Assembly: GCA_963721385.1 (NCBI GenBank)
Contig: CAVRJB010000004.1
Span: forward strand, 62,001 to 126,000
Source of the DNA: DAOMFB01 sp963721385
GTDB lineage: Bacteria > Acidobacteriota > Thermoanaerobaculia > UBA5066
DNA: 64,000 nucleotides
Reading direction: 5' to 3'
Under the pieces are notes generated by a model that did not search any database, was not told the DNA's origin, and saw only the letters and a list, made by a program, of their open reading frames with translations. Below, in pieces: positions 1 to 9,061 of the stretch. Positions within the stretch are counted from its first letter, which is position 1. Every line of letters begins with the position of its first letter. The translations under genes and the position numbers were made by a program.

Positions 1-159
1 CGCCACGCCGACGAATCCGAGCGAGACGACGCTCATCATCATCGTGTTGAGCGCGTTCTTCGAACGGACGAGGCCGCCGTAGAAGAAGGCGAGCGCGGGA
101 GTCATGAGGAGGACGAGGGCGGTGGCGACGAGCATCCAGGCTATGTCTGATCCGTTCAT
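1..159 (-). CDS. amtB: Ammonium transporter AmtB, N-terminal fragment
   Basis: The 53 visible codons encode the start of an Amt/Mep/Rh family ammonium channel, an inner-membrane trimer that conducts ammonia. Residues 8-25 form the first membrane helix and are followed by the very typical FFYGGLVRSKNALNTMMMS stretch, which is diagnostic for the family. The gene runs off the left edge, so the rest cannot be judged. Translation starts at the ATG complementary to 157-159 directly before the first helix, without a cleaved signal peptide. It lies 151 bases downstream of a NifA-like sigma-54 activator gene on the same strand, which suggests nitrogen-dependent control. I see no clear Shine-Dalgarno sequence in the gap. 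Confidence 0.9.
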   Translation of the reverse strand, partial: MNGSDIAWMLVATALVLLMTPALAFFYGGLVRSKNALNTMMMSVVSLGFVGVA

Positions 160-310
160 GCCAGAGACCAAGCAAAGCTTGTGCGCGGCATGAACTTGAG
201 CCCAGTTTTCCGGCAGCTCGTTCATTCAAAACGACTTAGAGGGCACGCCTCCGACATGATGCAGGCCACAAAGATGTCAGATCGTGTTTCGCTCCAGACA
301 GAAACGTCGG

Positions 311-1867
311 TCAGGGCTTGAATCGGTCGACGTCGATCGCGTGCCGCCTCAGCCGGTAGCCGAAGATCCGCTCCGTCGTCTGGACGAGGCGGGCGGCCTT
401 CGCCCGGTTTCCGCGCGCGATCTTGAGCGCGTCGAGGAGGAGGTCCTTCTCGTAGGCGGCGAGCGCGGCGCCGAGCGACTGGCGGGGGAGGGTCCCCGAG
501 ACTTCCGCCGTCTGGAGCGTCGGAGGGAGATGGTGGGCGTGGAGAACGCCCCCGTCGCAGACGAGGACCGCGCGCTCGATGGCGTTCTCCAGCTCCCGGA
601 CGTTGCCCGGCCAGTGGTACATCATGAGGACGTCGATGGCGGGCGTGGAGATCCGCCGGACGTCCTTGCGGTGGCGGGCCGCGTATTTCTCGACGAAATG
701 GTCGGCGAGGAGCGGGATGTCGGGCCGGCGGTCCCGGAGCGGCGGCACGAAGATCGTGAAGACGTTCAGGCGGTAGAAGAGGTCCTCACGGAACGCGCCC
801 TTCGCCATGGCCGCATCGAGGTCCCGATTCGTGGCCGTCACGAGCCGGACGTCGACGGCGATCGGCGTGACCCCGCCCAGCCGCTCGAACTCCCGCTCCT
901 GCAGGACGCGGAGGAGCTTCACCTGCGTCGCCGGGGAGAGGTCGCCGACCTCGTCGAGGAAGAGCGTTCCCCCGTCGGCCAGCTCGAAGCGTCCCTTTTT
1001 CTGCGCCCGTGCGTCGGTGAAGGCGCCGGGTTCGTAGCCGAAGAGTTCCGACTCGATGAGGCTCTCGGGGAGCGCGGCGCAGCTGACGCGGACGAAGGGC
1101 TTTCCGGCGCGGGGGGAGTTGTAGTGGAGGGCATGAGCCACGAGCTCCTTGCCGGTGCCCGACTCGCCGCGGATCAGGACGGTCGTGTCGCTGGGGGCCG
1201 CCTGCGCGACCTGCTCGTAGAGCTCCTCCATCGGGCGGCTGTGCCCGACGATGTTCTTCAGCTCGTAGCGCCCCTTCAGCTCGCGCTTGAGTTTCTGGTT
1301 CTCGTCGAGGAAGCGCTTCCGCTCGGCCTCGAGGAGCCGGTCGACGTGCATCGCCTGGCCGAGGAACGAGGCGACGACCATGAGGAACGAGGTCTTGCGT
1401 CCGAAGTCGCGCTGTGGTTCGTAGGGGAGCACGAGGCCGAGCGCGCCGACGGTCCGGCCGTCGACGGAGAGGGGGACCGAGACGAGGCTCAGCTCGCTCT
1501 TCGCGGCCGCCGAGGCGGGGAAGGCCTCGCGCGGCGATTTCAGAAGCGGCTCGCGGGAGACCTGCGGCACGACGACAGGCTTTCCGGTGGCGACGACGCG
1601 GCCGGTCACGGCCTCGCCCGGCTTCAGCGGCGCCGACGGGCGGCGGGCGGCAGGGAGGCCGGCTGCGGCCTCGAGCCGGAGCTCGCCCGTGGCGGGGTCG
1701 GCGAGCGTCGCCGAGGCGCCGACCGCGCCGTACGTCTCCCGGAGAACGGCGAGCGCGCCGTCGAGCGAGGCCCGAAAGTTCGGCGCGGCGCCGAGCACCC
1801 GCGCGAGCTCCAGCAGCGCGGGAAGCTCCCCGTTTGCTGAATGTCGCGGCGTCCGAAACCGGCGCAT
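311..1867 (-). CDS. NifA-like sigma-54-dependent transcriptional activator (GAF-AAA+-Fis HTH)
   Basis: This 518-residue bacterial enhancer-binding protein activates RNA polymerase containing sigma-54. A GAF-type sensor domain covers about residues 20-170. The AAA+ domain follows, with Walker A GESGTGKE near 234-241, Walker B GGTLFLDEVGD near 299-309 and the WPGNVRELEN motif. The C-terminal Fis-type helix-turn-helix covers about 480-515 and has the TTERIFGYRLRR pattern seen in NifA-type regulators. The sigma-54 contact loop reads GAFTDA at 281-286 instead of the canonical GAFTGA. There is no receiver domain, so it is not a two-component response regulator. The gene directly precedes amtB on the same strand, so ammonium or nitrogen regulation is a reasonable inference, but its targets are unknown. 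Confidence 0.85.
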   Translation of the reverse strand: MRRFRTPRHSANGELPALLELARVLGAAPNFRASLDGALAVLRETYGAVGASATLADPATGELRLEAAAGLPAARRPSAPLKPGEAVTGRVVATGKPVVVPQVSREPLLKSPREAFPASAAAKSELSLVSVPLSVDGRTVGALGLVLPYEPQRDFGRKTSFLMVVASFLGQAMHVDRLLEAERKRFLDENQKLKRELKGRYELKNIVGHSRPMEELYEQVAQAAPSDTTVLIRGESGTGKELVAHALHYNSPRAGKPFVRVSCAALPESLIESELFGYEPGAFTDARAQKKGRFELADGGTLFLDEVGDLSPATQVKLLRVLQEREFERLGGVTPIAVDVRLVTATNRDLDAAMAKGAFREDLFYRLNVFTIFVPPLRDRRPDIPLLADHFVEKYAARHRKDVRRISTPAIDVLMMYHWPGNVRELENAIERAVLVCDGGVLHAHHLPPTLQTAEVSGTLPRQSLGAALAAYEKDLLLDALKIARGNRAKAARLVQTTERIFGYRLRRHAIDVDRFKP

Positions 1868-1947
1868 CGCCGGGATCCTACAATAATGTCAGAGGATCCG
1901 TCGATGACGACACGACTGTCTGGAAGGAGGTCTACCCGAAGCTCCGC

Positions 1948-1962
1948 CGGCCCATCGGGCCG
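1948..1962 (-). terminator. Hairpin after the kinase/lipoprotein transcription unit
   Basis: A perfect inverted repeat, CGGCCC-atc-GGGCCG, lies 36 bases beyond the stop of the broken lipoprotein gene and about 80 bases before the regulator start. It is placed to end the kinase-lipoprotein transcript. There is no U-tract, so termination would have to be Rho-assisted or the match is chance in GC-rich DNA. Confidence 0.35.
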
Positions 1963-1997
1963 ACAGAGGCCGAAAGATTCAGCTCTGGACGCCAGGG

Positions 1998-2430
1998 CTA
2001 GTGATCAACAACCTCGATGCGCGGGTCGAGACTGTACTTGCTGTCGACTCCCACCTTCAACGTGACAGTGTAATCGTAGGCATGTGACGCCGTCCCTTTC
2101 TTGGGCGGTCCCGACTTCAGGATCCTTGTTTGAAATCGGAGTCGGCGGCTCGGCGAAGGGAGACTCCTTCTTGAAGACGACGCCGACCTCATTTCCGTCG
2201 AGGGAAATCCACTGAGCCCAGTCCTTACCCTCCCGCAGGTGAACATGGGATCCTTGTCGATCTTGACGACGAATTTTCCGTCCACCTTCGTCGAGCCAAA
2301 CGAGGACGTTCTCGGGCTGCCGCCGGCCTGTCGGCGGGCACCGCGTCGCGCAGCCCGACACGGCCACGGCGGTTGCGGCGAGAAAGAGAGCGGCGACGGC
2401 GGCCTGGAGGGAGCGGGCGTTCGTTCTCAT
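1998..2430 (-). pseudogene. Small lipoprotein gene broken by three frameshifts
   Basis: The gene begins with ATG complementary to 2428-2430, overlapping the stop of the upstream kinase gene by an ATGA. The first 27 residues form a lipoprotein signal ending AVSGC. Coding potential then alternates between two frames. The peptide around VDGKFVVKIDKDP (about 2235-2295) and the C-terminal part ending DPRIEVVDH are in one frame. The N-terminus and the middle piece around KDWAQWISLDGNEVG are in another. Three single-base-type shifts are needed to rebuild a continuous protein of about 140 residues. I do not recognise the family. Either the gene is decaying or the sequence here has several indel errors; the clean continuation after each shift favours errors or very recent mutation. 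Confidence 0.55.
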
Positions 2431-5058
2431 CGTTTCACTCCTGTGCTGGGGGTTGAGGTCGGTGCGGCGGGTGCGGCAGGTGCAGCGAGCGCGAGCTTCG
2501 CGAACTCGGGCTCGCCGCGGAGAGCGGCAAAGTCCGGGTCGCGCTGGATCTCGACGAGGCCATAGCCACGCGCGACGGCCTTCCGGAGCCACGCGAGGGC
2601 CTCGGCCTTCTTCCCGAGGACCATGGCGGCCGCGGCGGCGGTCTCGAGGACGTTTTCGTCCGCCGGGGCCAGCGCGACGCCCCGCCGGATCTCGGACCAG
2701 GCCTTCTCGGGCTCTCCCGTCCGTGCGAGACACCGGCCGAGGAGGACGATGTTCACGGCGTCGGAGGGGTTCACCGCGAGCTCCGCGGTGACGAGCGGGA
2801 GCGCCGCCTCGTAGGCGGCGCGCGCGCGTCCCGGCCTGCCCCGGAATCTGCCAGAGCGCGTCGCCGAGGTAGATGTGCCAGCGGAAATTCTTCGGAGAGA
2901 GGTCGACGGCGCGCTGAAAGGACGCTGCCGCCTCGGGGAAGTGGCCGAGGAGATAGTGCGCGACGCCGAGGTTGGAGTACGCCTGCGGCACGGGATGGAT
3001 CCGGATCGAGTTGTCGAGAGCGACCCGCGCCTCATCGAACCGGTCGAGGCGCAGCAGAGCCGCACCGAGATTGAGGTGTACGGACGCGACGTCCGGGTTG
3101 AGCGCGATCGCCCGCTGGAAGGCTTCGGCCGCCTTTTCGTACCGGCTATTGAGGAAATAGAGCCAACCGAGCTTGTTGAAGGCCTCCCAGGACGTTGGAC
3201 GGAGCTCCACGAGTCGGAGGGCGGCCCGTTCCGCCCCGGCCGAATCGTTCGATTTCTGGAGAGCCGGCACGAGCGCCATGAGGGCGGGAACGGAGCCGGG
3301 GTCCTTCGCGAGCACGTTCTGGATCACGGCCACCGCCTGGGCGTTCCGGCCTGCGGCCGTCAGCACCTGTCCCAGCGTGATCTGTGCCTCCGGGAGGCCT
3401 GGATCGAGCGAGCTCGCTCGCTCGGCGGCCGTTCGCGCGGCCTGTATCCGAGTCGTCTCGCGCGAGAGCTCGTAAGCGTTCAGGTAGGCCCGCCCCAGCG
3501 CCGCCTGGACGAGGGCCGAGCCTTCGCCGTTCGGAATCTTCGTGAGGAGATCGATCGCCTTCTGGACGGAGTCCTTGTCGCCAGAGCGCTCGAGGTATCC
3601 GAGAGCAGTGACGTAGTCGCTCTGTGAGGGCCCCTTCGCAATCTCCTCGCGTGGCGGCGTCCCGCCCCCGGCGAAGCGGAGCTGAAGGCTCGAGACGAGC
3701 TTCTTCGCGAGTGCATCCTGGAGCGCGAAGAGGTCGGACTCGGGCCCGTCTACGTCGCCTGCGTCGATCTGGATGGGAGACGAGTCGGAACGGAGCGAGT
3801 ACGAGAGGCGCAGGCGATCGCCGCTCCGCTGGACGCTCGGCTGGACGAGGAGGTTCGCGCCCCGGTCGCGCGCCACCTTCGCGGGATCGGTCTCGCGGGC
3901 CGCCTCGGCGCCGGACGCCAGCATGATCGAGACGCCCGGCACGGGATTGAGCCTCTGCTGGAGGGACGTCGAGATGCCGTCGGCGAGAGCGCGGCCGTCG
4001 GGGCGGCCAGTGAAGTCGGTCGCCGGAAGGACGGCGAGGAGCTTCGTCGCGGGGAGCGCCTTGCTCGACCGCTCGCGGAACGCGACCCAGACGATGGCGG
4101 CGACGAGAAGAAGGACCGCGCCGGCGCCGAGCGCGAACGGAAGCGGCCGGCGGCGCGGCCGCGAAAAGGAGCCTGCGGCGGCCGGGATGAGCGTCGTCCG
4201 TCCCATGCGCACGAGGTCGAGCTGCTGGCGGGCGTGAGCGAGGTCGGGCAGCCGCTCATCGAGGCGCTTCGTGAGGCACGACTTCAGGAGCTCGACGACG
4301 GAGCGCGGCGTGTCGGGCGGCAGCGCGTCCCAGTCGGGCTCGCGGTCCAGGATCGCGACGAGGACGTCCGAGACGGAATCGCCCGTGAACGCTTTCTTCC
4401 CGGCGAGCATCTCGTAGAGGAGGCAGCCGAAGGACCAGACGTCGCTCCGACGGTCGAGCGTGCGGCCCCGCGTCTGCTCGGGGCTCATGTAGCTGGCCGT
4501 CCCGAGGACCATTCCCTGCTTCGTCGTGTCGATGCCGAGCGTCGGCGACTCGGAGCTGTCGATGGCGGCCATCCCGCCGGCGAACGCCTTGGCGAGGCCG
4601 AAGTCGAGGAGCTTGACCTTCCCCTCAGGGGTCACCTTGACATTCGCCGGCTTCAGGTCTCGGTGGAGGATCCCCTTGGCGTGGGCGGCGTCGAGCGCGT
4701 CTGCGATGTCCCGCGCGATGACGAGAGCGCGGGGGACGGGGATCGGGCCTTTTGCGAGGAGCTGCTTGACCGTCTCGCCCGGAACGAGCTCCATGACCAG
4801 AAGGCGGATGCCGTCCGCCCTCTCGAAGCTGTAGATGCCGGCGATATTCGGGTGGTTGAAGGCGGCGAGGAGCTGGGCCTCGCGCTGGAAGCGGGCCGCG
4901 CGCTCGACGTCGTCCACGAATTCTTCGGGAAGGACCTTGACCGCAACCTCGCGGCCGAGGCGCGTGTCGCGCGCCCGCCAGACCTCGCCCATGCCGCCGG
5001 CTCCGAGCAGGTCGACGATTTCGTACGGACCGAGGCGGGTCCCGGGAATGATCGGCAT
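2427..5058 (-). CDS. Membrane-anchored Ser/Thr protein kinase with TPR repeats (frameshifted)
   Basis: This is a PknB-type eukaryotic-like kinase. The glycine loop GAGGMGEVW is at 19-27, the catalytic lysine at 41, HRDLKPAN at 132-139 and DFG at 152-154. A single membrane helix near residues 310-335 separates the cytoplasmic kinase from an exported region. That region starts with a segment resembling FlgO/TolB-like domains (LLAVLPATDFTGRPDG) and continues with at least six TPR repeats. The frame is lost near 2818-2850, within or beside a CGCGCGCG run. The remaining TPRs, ending STPSTGVKR, continue in the next frame to the stop at 2427-2429. Correcting one extra base gives about 876 residues. 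It is divergent from the cyclase gene, with 69 bases between the starts. Confidence 0.85.
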
Positions 5059-5127
5059 GGAGGCTACAGACCATTATCGCCCCACGGGTGTGCGCCCCCG
5101 GGGCGCGCGGACTAGACTTTGGCCCAG

Positions 5128-6444
5128 ATGCCTCCAGGCGAAACCCGTCCTCCCGGCACCCGCCCCGCCGACGTTGTCGTCCTCGACGACGATCCGGCCT
5201 TCCGGGGAGCGCTCGCGGCCCACCTGTCGCGGGACGGCATGACCGTCCGCGCCTGCGAATCGATTGCCGCGGCGCGCGCCGCGCTGGCCGAACGGGTCCC
5301 CGACGTCCTCGTGACCGCGCTCTCCGTGTCGGGCGGGTCGGCCGCGCCATTGATCGAGACTCTCCGCGACCTGCCAGGCGGAGAAAGCGCCGTGGTGGCG
5401 GTCGTCAGCTCGGGCGCCGGGTTTCTCGACAAGGTGGAGACGATCACGAGCGGCGCCGATTTCTTCGCCGAACGGCCCGTTGACCTCGACGCGTTCCTCG
5501 AGCGTCTCCGCGCGGCCCTCGAGCGGGCGGGCGGCGAGGCGCCCCGAATCCTCTCCGTGGACGACGACCCGGACCAGAACCTGGTCCTGAGCTCGATCCT
5601 CGAGCCCGCGGGCTACGAAGTGCGCGTCCTCGGCGATCCGGGGCGCCTCGAGTCGGAGGTCATCACGTTTCATCCCGACCTCATCCTGATGGACGTCAAC
5701 CTGCCACGGGTGTCGGGCTACGACCTGGTCCGCTACCTCCGTCACGACGAGCGCTTCGCCACGCTGCCGGTCGTCTTCCTGACGGTGGAGAGGCGCGAGC
5801 AGGAGCGGATCGCCGCGCTCCGGGCCGGAGGCGACGACCACCTCGTGAAGCCGGTGGCGCCGGCGCTGCTTCTCTCCACGGTGGCGGCGCGCCTCGAGCG
5901 AGCGCGGTTCCTGAAGAGTCTTCTCGTGCGCGACGGGCTCACGGGTCTTCTGACCCACACGGCCTTTCTCGAGCGCGCGCGCGCCGCGGTCCTGACGGCA
6001 CATCGGGCACCGTCCCGTCCCCTCGCGCTCGTCGCCATCGACCTCGACCACTTCAAGCTCGTGAACGACACCTGGGGCCACCCCGTCGGGGACCGGGTTC
6101 TCGCGGCACTCGGCGCCCTCTTGCGCCGGCGCCTGCGGGCGTCGGACACGATCGGCCGTCTCGGCGGCGAGGAGTTCGCGCTGCTTCTCGAGGATCTCGG
6201 GGCCGAGGACGCCGTCCGGCTCGTCGAACGACTCCGAAAGGAGTTCGCGACGCTTCGGCACCGCAGCATCGAAGGGCGGATCTTCCACGTCGGCTTCAGC
6301 GCCGGGATCGCCCTGTACGAGCCCAGGAGGGTGACCCTCGAAGCGTGGCGTCAGGCCGCGGACGACGCGCTTTACGCGGCGAAAGCCGCCGGGCGCGGCC
6401 GCGTCGTCCTCGCCGAGGGGGGAACGGTGCCGCGGACGCCGTAA
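5128..6444 (+). CDS. PleD-like diguanylate cyclase with two receiver domains
   Basis: The protein makes cyclic di-GMP from two GTP. Residues 14-130 form a degenerate receiver: the phospho-acceptor aspartate is replaced (LVTALSV, alanine near 64) and the conserved lysine is arginine (ERPVD). Residues 138-258 form an intact receiver with DDD at 145-147, the acceptor Asp189 in LILMD and Lys241. The GGDEF domain follows, with an active GGEEF at 346-350 and an upstream RASD at 337-340, exactly five residues before it, matching the RxxD product-inhibition site. The ATG at 5128 is preferred over a TTG nine bases upstream; neither has a strong ribosome-binding site. Phosphorylation of the second receiver probably controls dimerisation and activity. 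No histidine kinase lies nearby. Confidence 0.88.
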   Translation: MPPGETRPPGTRPADVVVLDDDPAFRGALAAHLSRDGMTVRACESIAAARAALAERVPDVLVTALSVSGGSAAPLIETLRDLPGGESAVVAVVSSGAGFLDKVETITSGADFFAERPVDLDAFLERLRAALERAGGEAPRILSVDDDPDQNLVLSSILEPAGYEVRVLGDPGRLESEVITFHPDLILMDVNLPRVSGYDLVRYLRHDERFATLPVVFLTVERREQERIAALRAGGDDHLVKPVAPALLLSTVAARLERARFLKSLLVRDGLTGLLTHTAFLERARAAVLTAHRAPSRPLALVAIDLDHFKLVNDTWGHPVGDRVLAALGALLRRRLRASDTIGRLGGEEFALLLEDLGAEDAVRLVERLRKEFATLRHRSIEGRIFHVGFSAGIALYEPRRVTLEAWRQAADDALYAAKAAGRGRVVLAEGGTVPRTP

Positions 6445-6455
6445 CATTCGGCCCG

Positions 6456-7887
6456 ATGGACGCCATGCCGAGACACGCCGGAACTCACGCGCTCGCCCTC
6501 GCCTTTTTCCTGTTCGCGTCCGCGGCCCGCGCGGAAGATCCCGCGGTCTTCACTCCGCAGGGTCTGTGGGACGCCTGGCCTGCGGCCCGGGTGTCGCCGC
6601 CGGACCCGTATGCCTTCAAGCATGCGACGCTGACGGCGACGCTCGAGAGGCTCGGGCGCGACACCCCGGGTCTCTTCTCGGTCGTCGACGAGGGGCGCTC
6701 GGCCGAGGGGCTGCGGCTCGCCGTTCTCAGGCTCGGGGACGGCCCGGTCAAGGTCCTGCTCTGGTCGCAGATGCACGGCGACGAGCCGACCGCGACGAGC
6801 GCGGTCGTCGACCTCCTCAGCTATCTCGGGAGAGCTCGGCGGAGCGAGGCGACCGAGCGTCTCCTCTCGCGCCTCACGATCTACCTCCTTCCGATGCTGA
6901 ATCCCGACGGCGCCGAACGGACGACGCGGAGGAACGCGCAGGGGATCGACATCAACCGGGACGCGCTCCGGCTCCAGACCCCGGAGGGCCGGTACCTGAA
7001 GTCCGTCCGCGACCGGTTCGAGCCGTCGACCGGCTACAACCTTCACAACCAGTCGCCGCTGACGATCGCCGGTCCGGGCGGCAATCAGGTCGCCCTCGCT
7101 CTTCTCTCTGTCGCCTTCGACGAGGCGATGACCGAAGACGAGGGGCGCAGGAAGACGAAACGGCTCGCCCTCGCGGTCGTCGACGCGGTGGCGCCCTGGG
7201 CGAAGGGAAAGGTCGCGCGGTACGACGCCGACTACACGCCCCGGGCCTTCGGGGACTCGATGACACGCTGGGGAACCGCCACGCTCACGATCGAGACGGG
7301 GGGGTGGAATGGCCCGGACGAGGCGGGGACGCTCGTCCGGCTCAACTTCGTGGCGCTCCTGATGTCGCTGCAGGCGCTGGCCGACGGCTCGCTCGACGGC
7401 GCGCGACCCAAAGGGCTACGACGCGCTTCCGATGGTCAAGCGCGAAGGGCTCTTCGACCTTCTGGTCCGGGACGCGGCCGTCCTGAATGGCGGGGGATTC
7501 CCGCCCTACGTCGCCGACGTCGCGCTCAACCGGCCGATTCTCATCGGCGGGCTCGGGCCGCGGAGCCGCGCCGGCGTCGTCGAGGTCGGGGACCTGACGA
7601 CCTTCCGGGGCAAGGAGGAGATCGACGCGAAGGGAATGCTCCTCGTCCCGGCGCCGCCGAGAGGCGAGGCGGGATGGACGAGGACCCTCGCGGACCTGAA
7701 GGCCCGCGGCCTCGCCGACGACGACGGCACGCTCCGGCTTCCGGCCGAGGACCTCTCGAAAGAGGTGAGGGCCTGGATGCCGGCGGGGACGCTCCTCGTC
7801 CCCGGCTTTTCCGGCGATCTCCTCTTTCTCAAGCCATCGGGTGCCGGGTGGAGGGTGGCGAGAAGACTGTCGGCCGGCGGGCGGTAG
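6456..7887 (+). CDS. Secreted M14-family zinc carboxypeptidase (frameshifted)
   Basis: The first 26 residues form a signal peptide ending AARA. The zinc-binding HGDE motif is at residues 107-110, the third zinc ligand is His197 in YNLHNQS, and the catalytic glutamate is Glu280 in TIETGGW, so the whole catalytic domain is intact. After about residue 316 the frame changes near 7398-7412, and a continuous sequence beginning DPKGYDALPMVKREG carries on to the stop at 7885-7887. Correcting one extra base gives about 476 residues, a normal size for this exported peptidase family. The second segment also lacks a signal or catalytic motif of its own, so it is the C-terminal domain and not a separate gene. 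The gene begins 11 bases after the cyclase stop and may be co-transcribed. Confidence 0.8.
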
Positions 7888-7910
7888 GCGCCCGGCGGTA
7901 CTCTTCGCGC

Positions 7911-9038
7911 GTGGGAACGCTCAGCGACGGCGAAAGGCGCCGGTACGCGCGCCAACTGGTCCTTCCCGAGGTGGACCTCGAGGGGCAGGAGCGCCTGAAG
8001 GCCGCGCGCGTTCTCTGCGTCGGCGCGGGCGGGCTCGGGTCGCCGCTCGCCCTCTACCTCGCGGCGGCCGGCGTCGGGACTCTCGGCCTCGCGGACTTCG
8101 ACTTGGTTGACGAGACGAACCTGCACCGGCAGATCCTCTACGGCACTCCGGACGTCGGGCGGCCGAAGCTCGAGGTGGCGGCAGAGCGGCTGCGCGGCCT
8201 CAATCCGGGCGTCAACGTCGTGTCGCACGACGGCCGGCTCAGGGCGGCGAATGCGCTCGAGGTCCTCTCGGGATACGACGTCGTGGCGGACGGGACCGAC
8301 AACTTCGCGGCCCGCTACCTCGTCAACGACGCCTGCGTCCTCCTCGGAAAGCCAAACGTCTGGGCCGCTGTATTCCGCTTCGAGGGTCAGGCGTCCGTCT
8401 TCGATGCGGCGAAGGGGCCGTGCTACCGCTGCGTCTTCCCCGAACCGCCGCCCGCGGGTGCCGTGCCGTCCTGCGCCGAGGGAGGAGTCCTCGGCGTCCT
8501 CCCGGGCCTCCTCGGCACGATCCAGGCGACGGAGGTCGTGAAGACGATTCTCGGCCGCGGCACGACGCTCGCCGGCCGCCTCCTCCTCGTGGATGCTCTC
8601 GCGATGCGCTTCACGGAAGTGGCGCTCCGGAAGGACCCGTCCTGCGCGATCTGCGGCACGGCGCCGTCGATCACGCGCCTTTCCGACCTCGACGAATCGT
8701 GTGCCGTCGGGAACGCCGAAATTCCCGGGATCGCGCCGTGCGAGCTGAAGGCGCTCCTCGACCGGGGAACCGAGATCGTCCTCCTCGACGTTCGTGAACC
8801 GTTCGAGGTGCGCCGCGCGGCGCTTCCCGGATCGCACAACGTCCCGCTCGGCACGCTCCCGGGCCGCCTCGATCTCCTGCCGAAGGGGGCGGAGATCGTC
8901 GTGATCTGCCGGTCCGGGGCCCGGAGCGCGGCGGCGGTGGAGCTCCTCCGCGCGTCGGGCTTCGAGCGCGCGCGAAACCTCACCGGGGGGCTCGACCGCT
9001 GGAGGGGTGAGGTGGATCCCGGGCTTCCGCCCGCCTGA
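7911..9038 (+). CDS. moeB: ThiF/MoeB-type adenylyltransferase fused to rhodanese
   Basis: This 375-residue protein adenylates the C-terminal glycine of a small sulfur carrier (MoaD or ThiS type) and supplies sulfur through its rhodanese domain. The nucleotide loop GAGGLGS is at 38-44, followed by DFDLVDETNLHRQ. The zinc cysteine pairs are CYRC and CAIC, and a catalytic-type cysteine lies in PSCAEGGVLG. Residues from about 268 to the end are a rhodanese domain with active-site CRSGARS. The start is a GTG at 7911, 23 bases after the M14 stop. The architecture matches MoeZ/MoeBR proteins, so molybdopterin, thiamine or another thiocarboxylate pathway are all possible. The carrier protein gene is not nearby. 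Confidence 0.88.
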   Translation: MGTLSDGERRRYARQLVLPEVDLEGQERLKAARVLCVGAGGLGSPLALYLAAAGVGTLGLADFDLVDETNLHRQILYGTPDVGRPKLEVAAERLRGLNPGVNVVSHDGRLRAANALEVLSGYDVVADGTDNFAARYLVNDACVLLGKPNVWAAVFRFEGQASVFDAAKGPCYRCVFPEPPPAGAVPSCAEGGVLGVLPGLLGTIQATEVVKTILGRGTTLAGRLLLVDALAMRFTEVALRKDPSCAICGTAPSITRLSDLDESCAVGNAEIPGIAPCELKALLDRGTEIVLLDVREPFEVRRAALPGSHNVPLGTLPGRLDLLPKGAEIVVICRSGARSAAAVELLRASGFERARNLTGGLDRWRGEVDPGLPPA

Positions 9039-9061
9039 CGCCCTGGTCAACGCGGCGTCAG
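9035..9061. terminator. Palindrome containing both stop codons of two convergent genes
   Basis: The arms CTGACGCC (9035-9042) and GGCGTCAG (9054-9061) are perfect complements around an 11-base loop. The moeB stop TGA (9036-9038) lies in the left arm and the complementary stop of the FHA gene (9058-9060) in the right arm. The element can fold on either strand, so it is a candidate bidirectional terminator or 3'-end stabiliser. No U-tract follows. Confidence 0.5.

Noticed and set aside
160..185. A sigma-54-like element before amtB (GCGCACA-AGCT-TTGCT on the minus strand)
   Set aside because: The -12 part fits, but the -24 GG is CG, and the predicted transcript would start at the ATG itself, leaving no leader. 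Too weak to annotate.
284..1840. A 518-codon open frame on the plus strand opposite the NifA-like regulator
   Set aside because: It is a GC-driven antisense shadow: Arg/Glu/Asp-rich composition, no motif, and the opposite strand carries a complete known protein.
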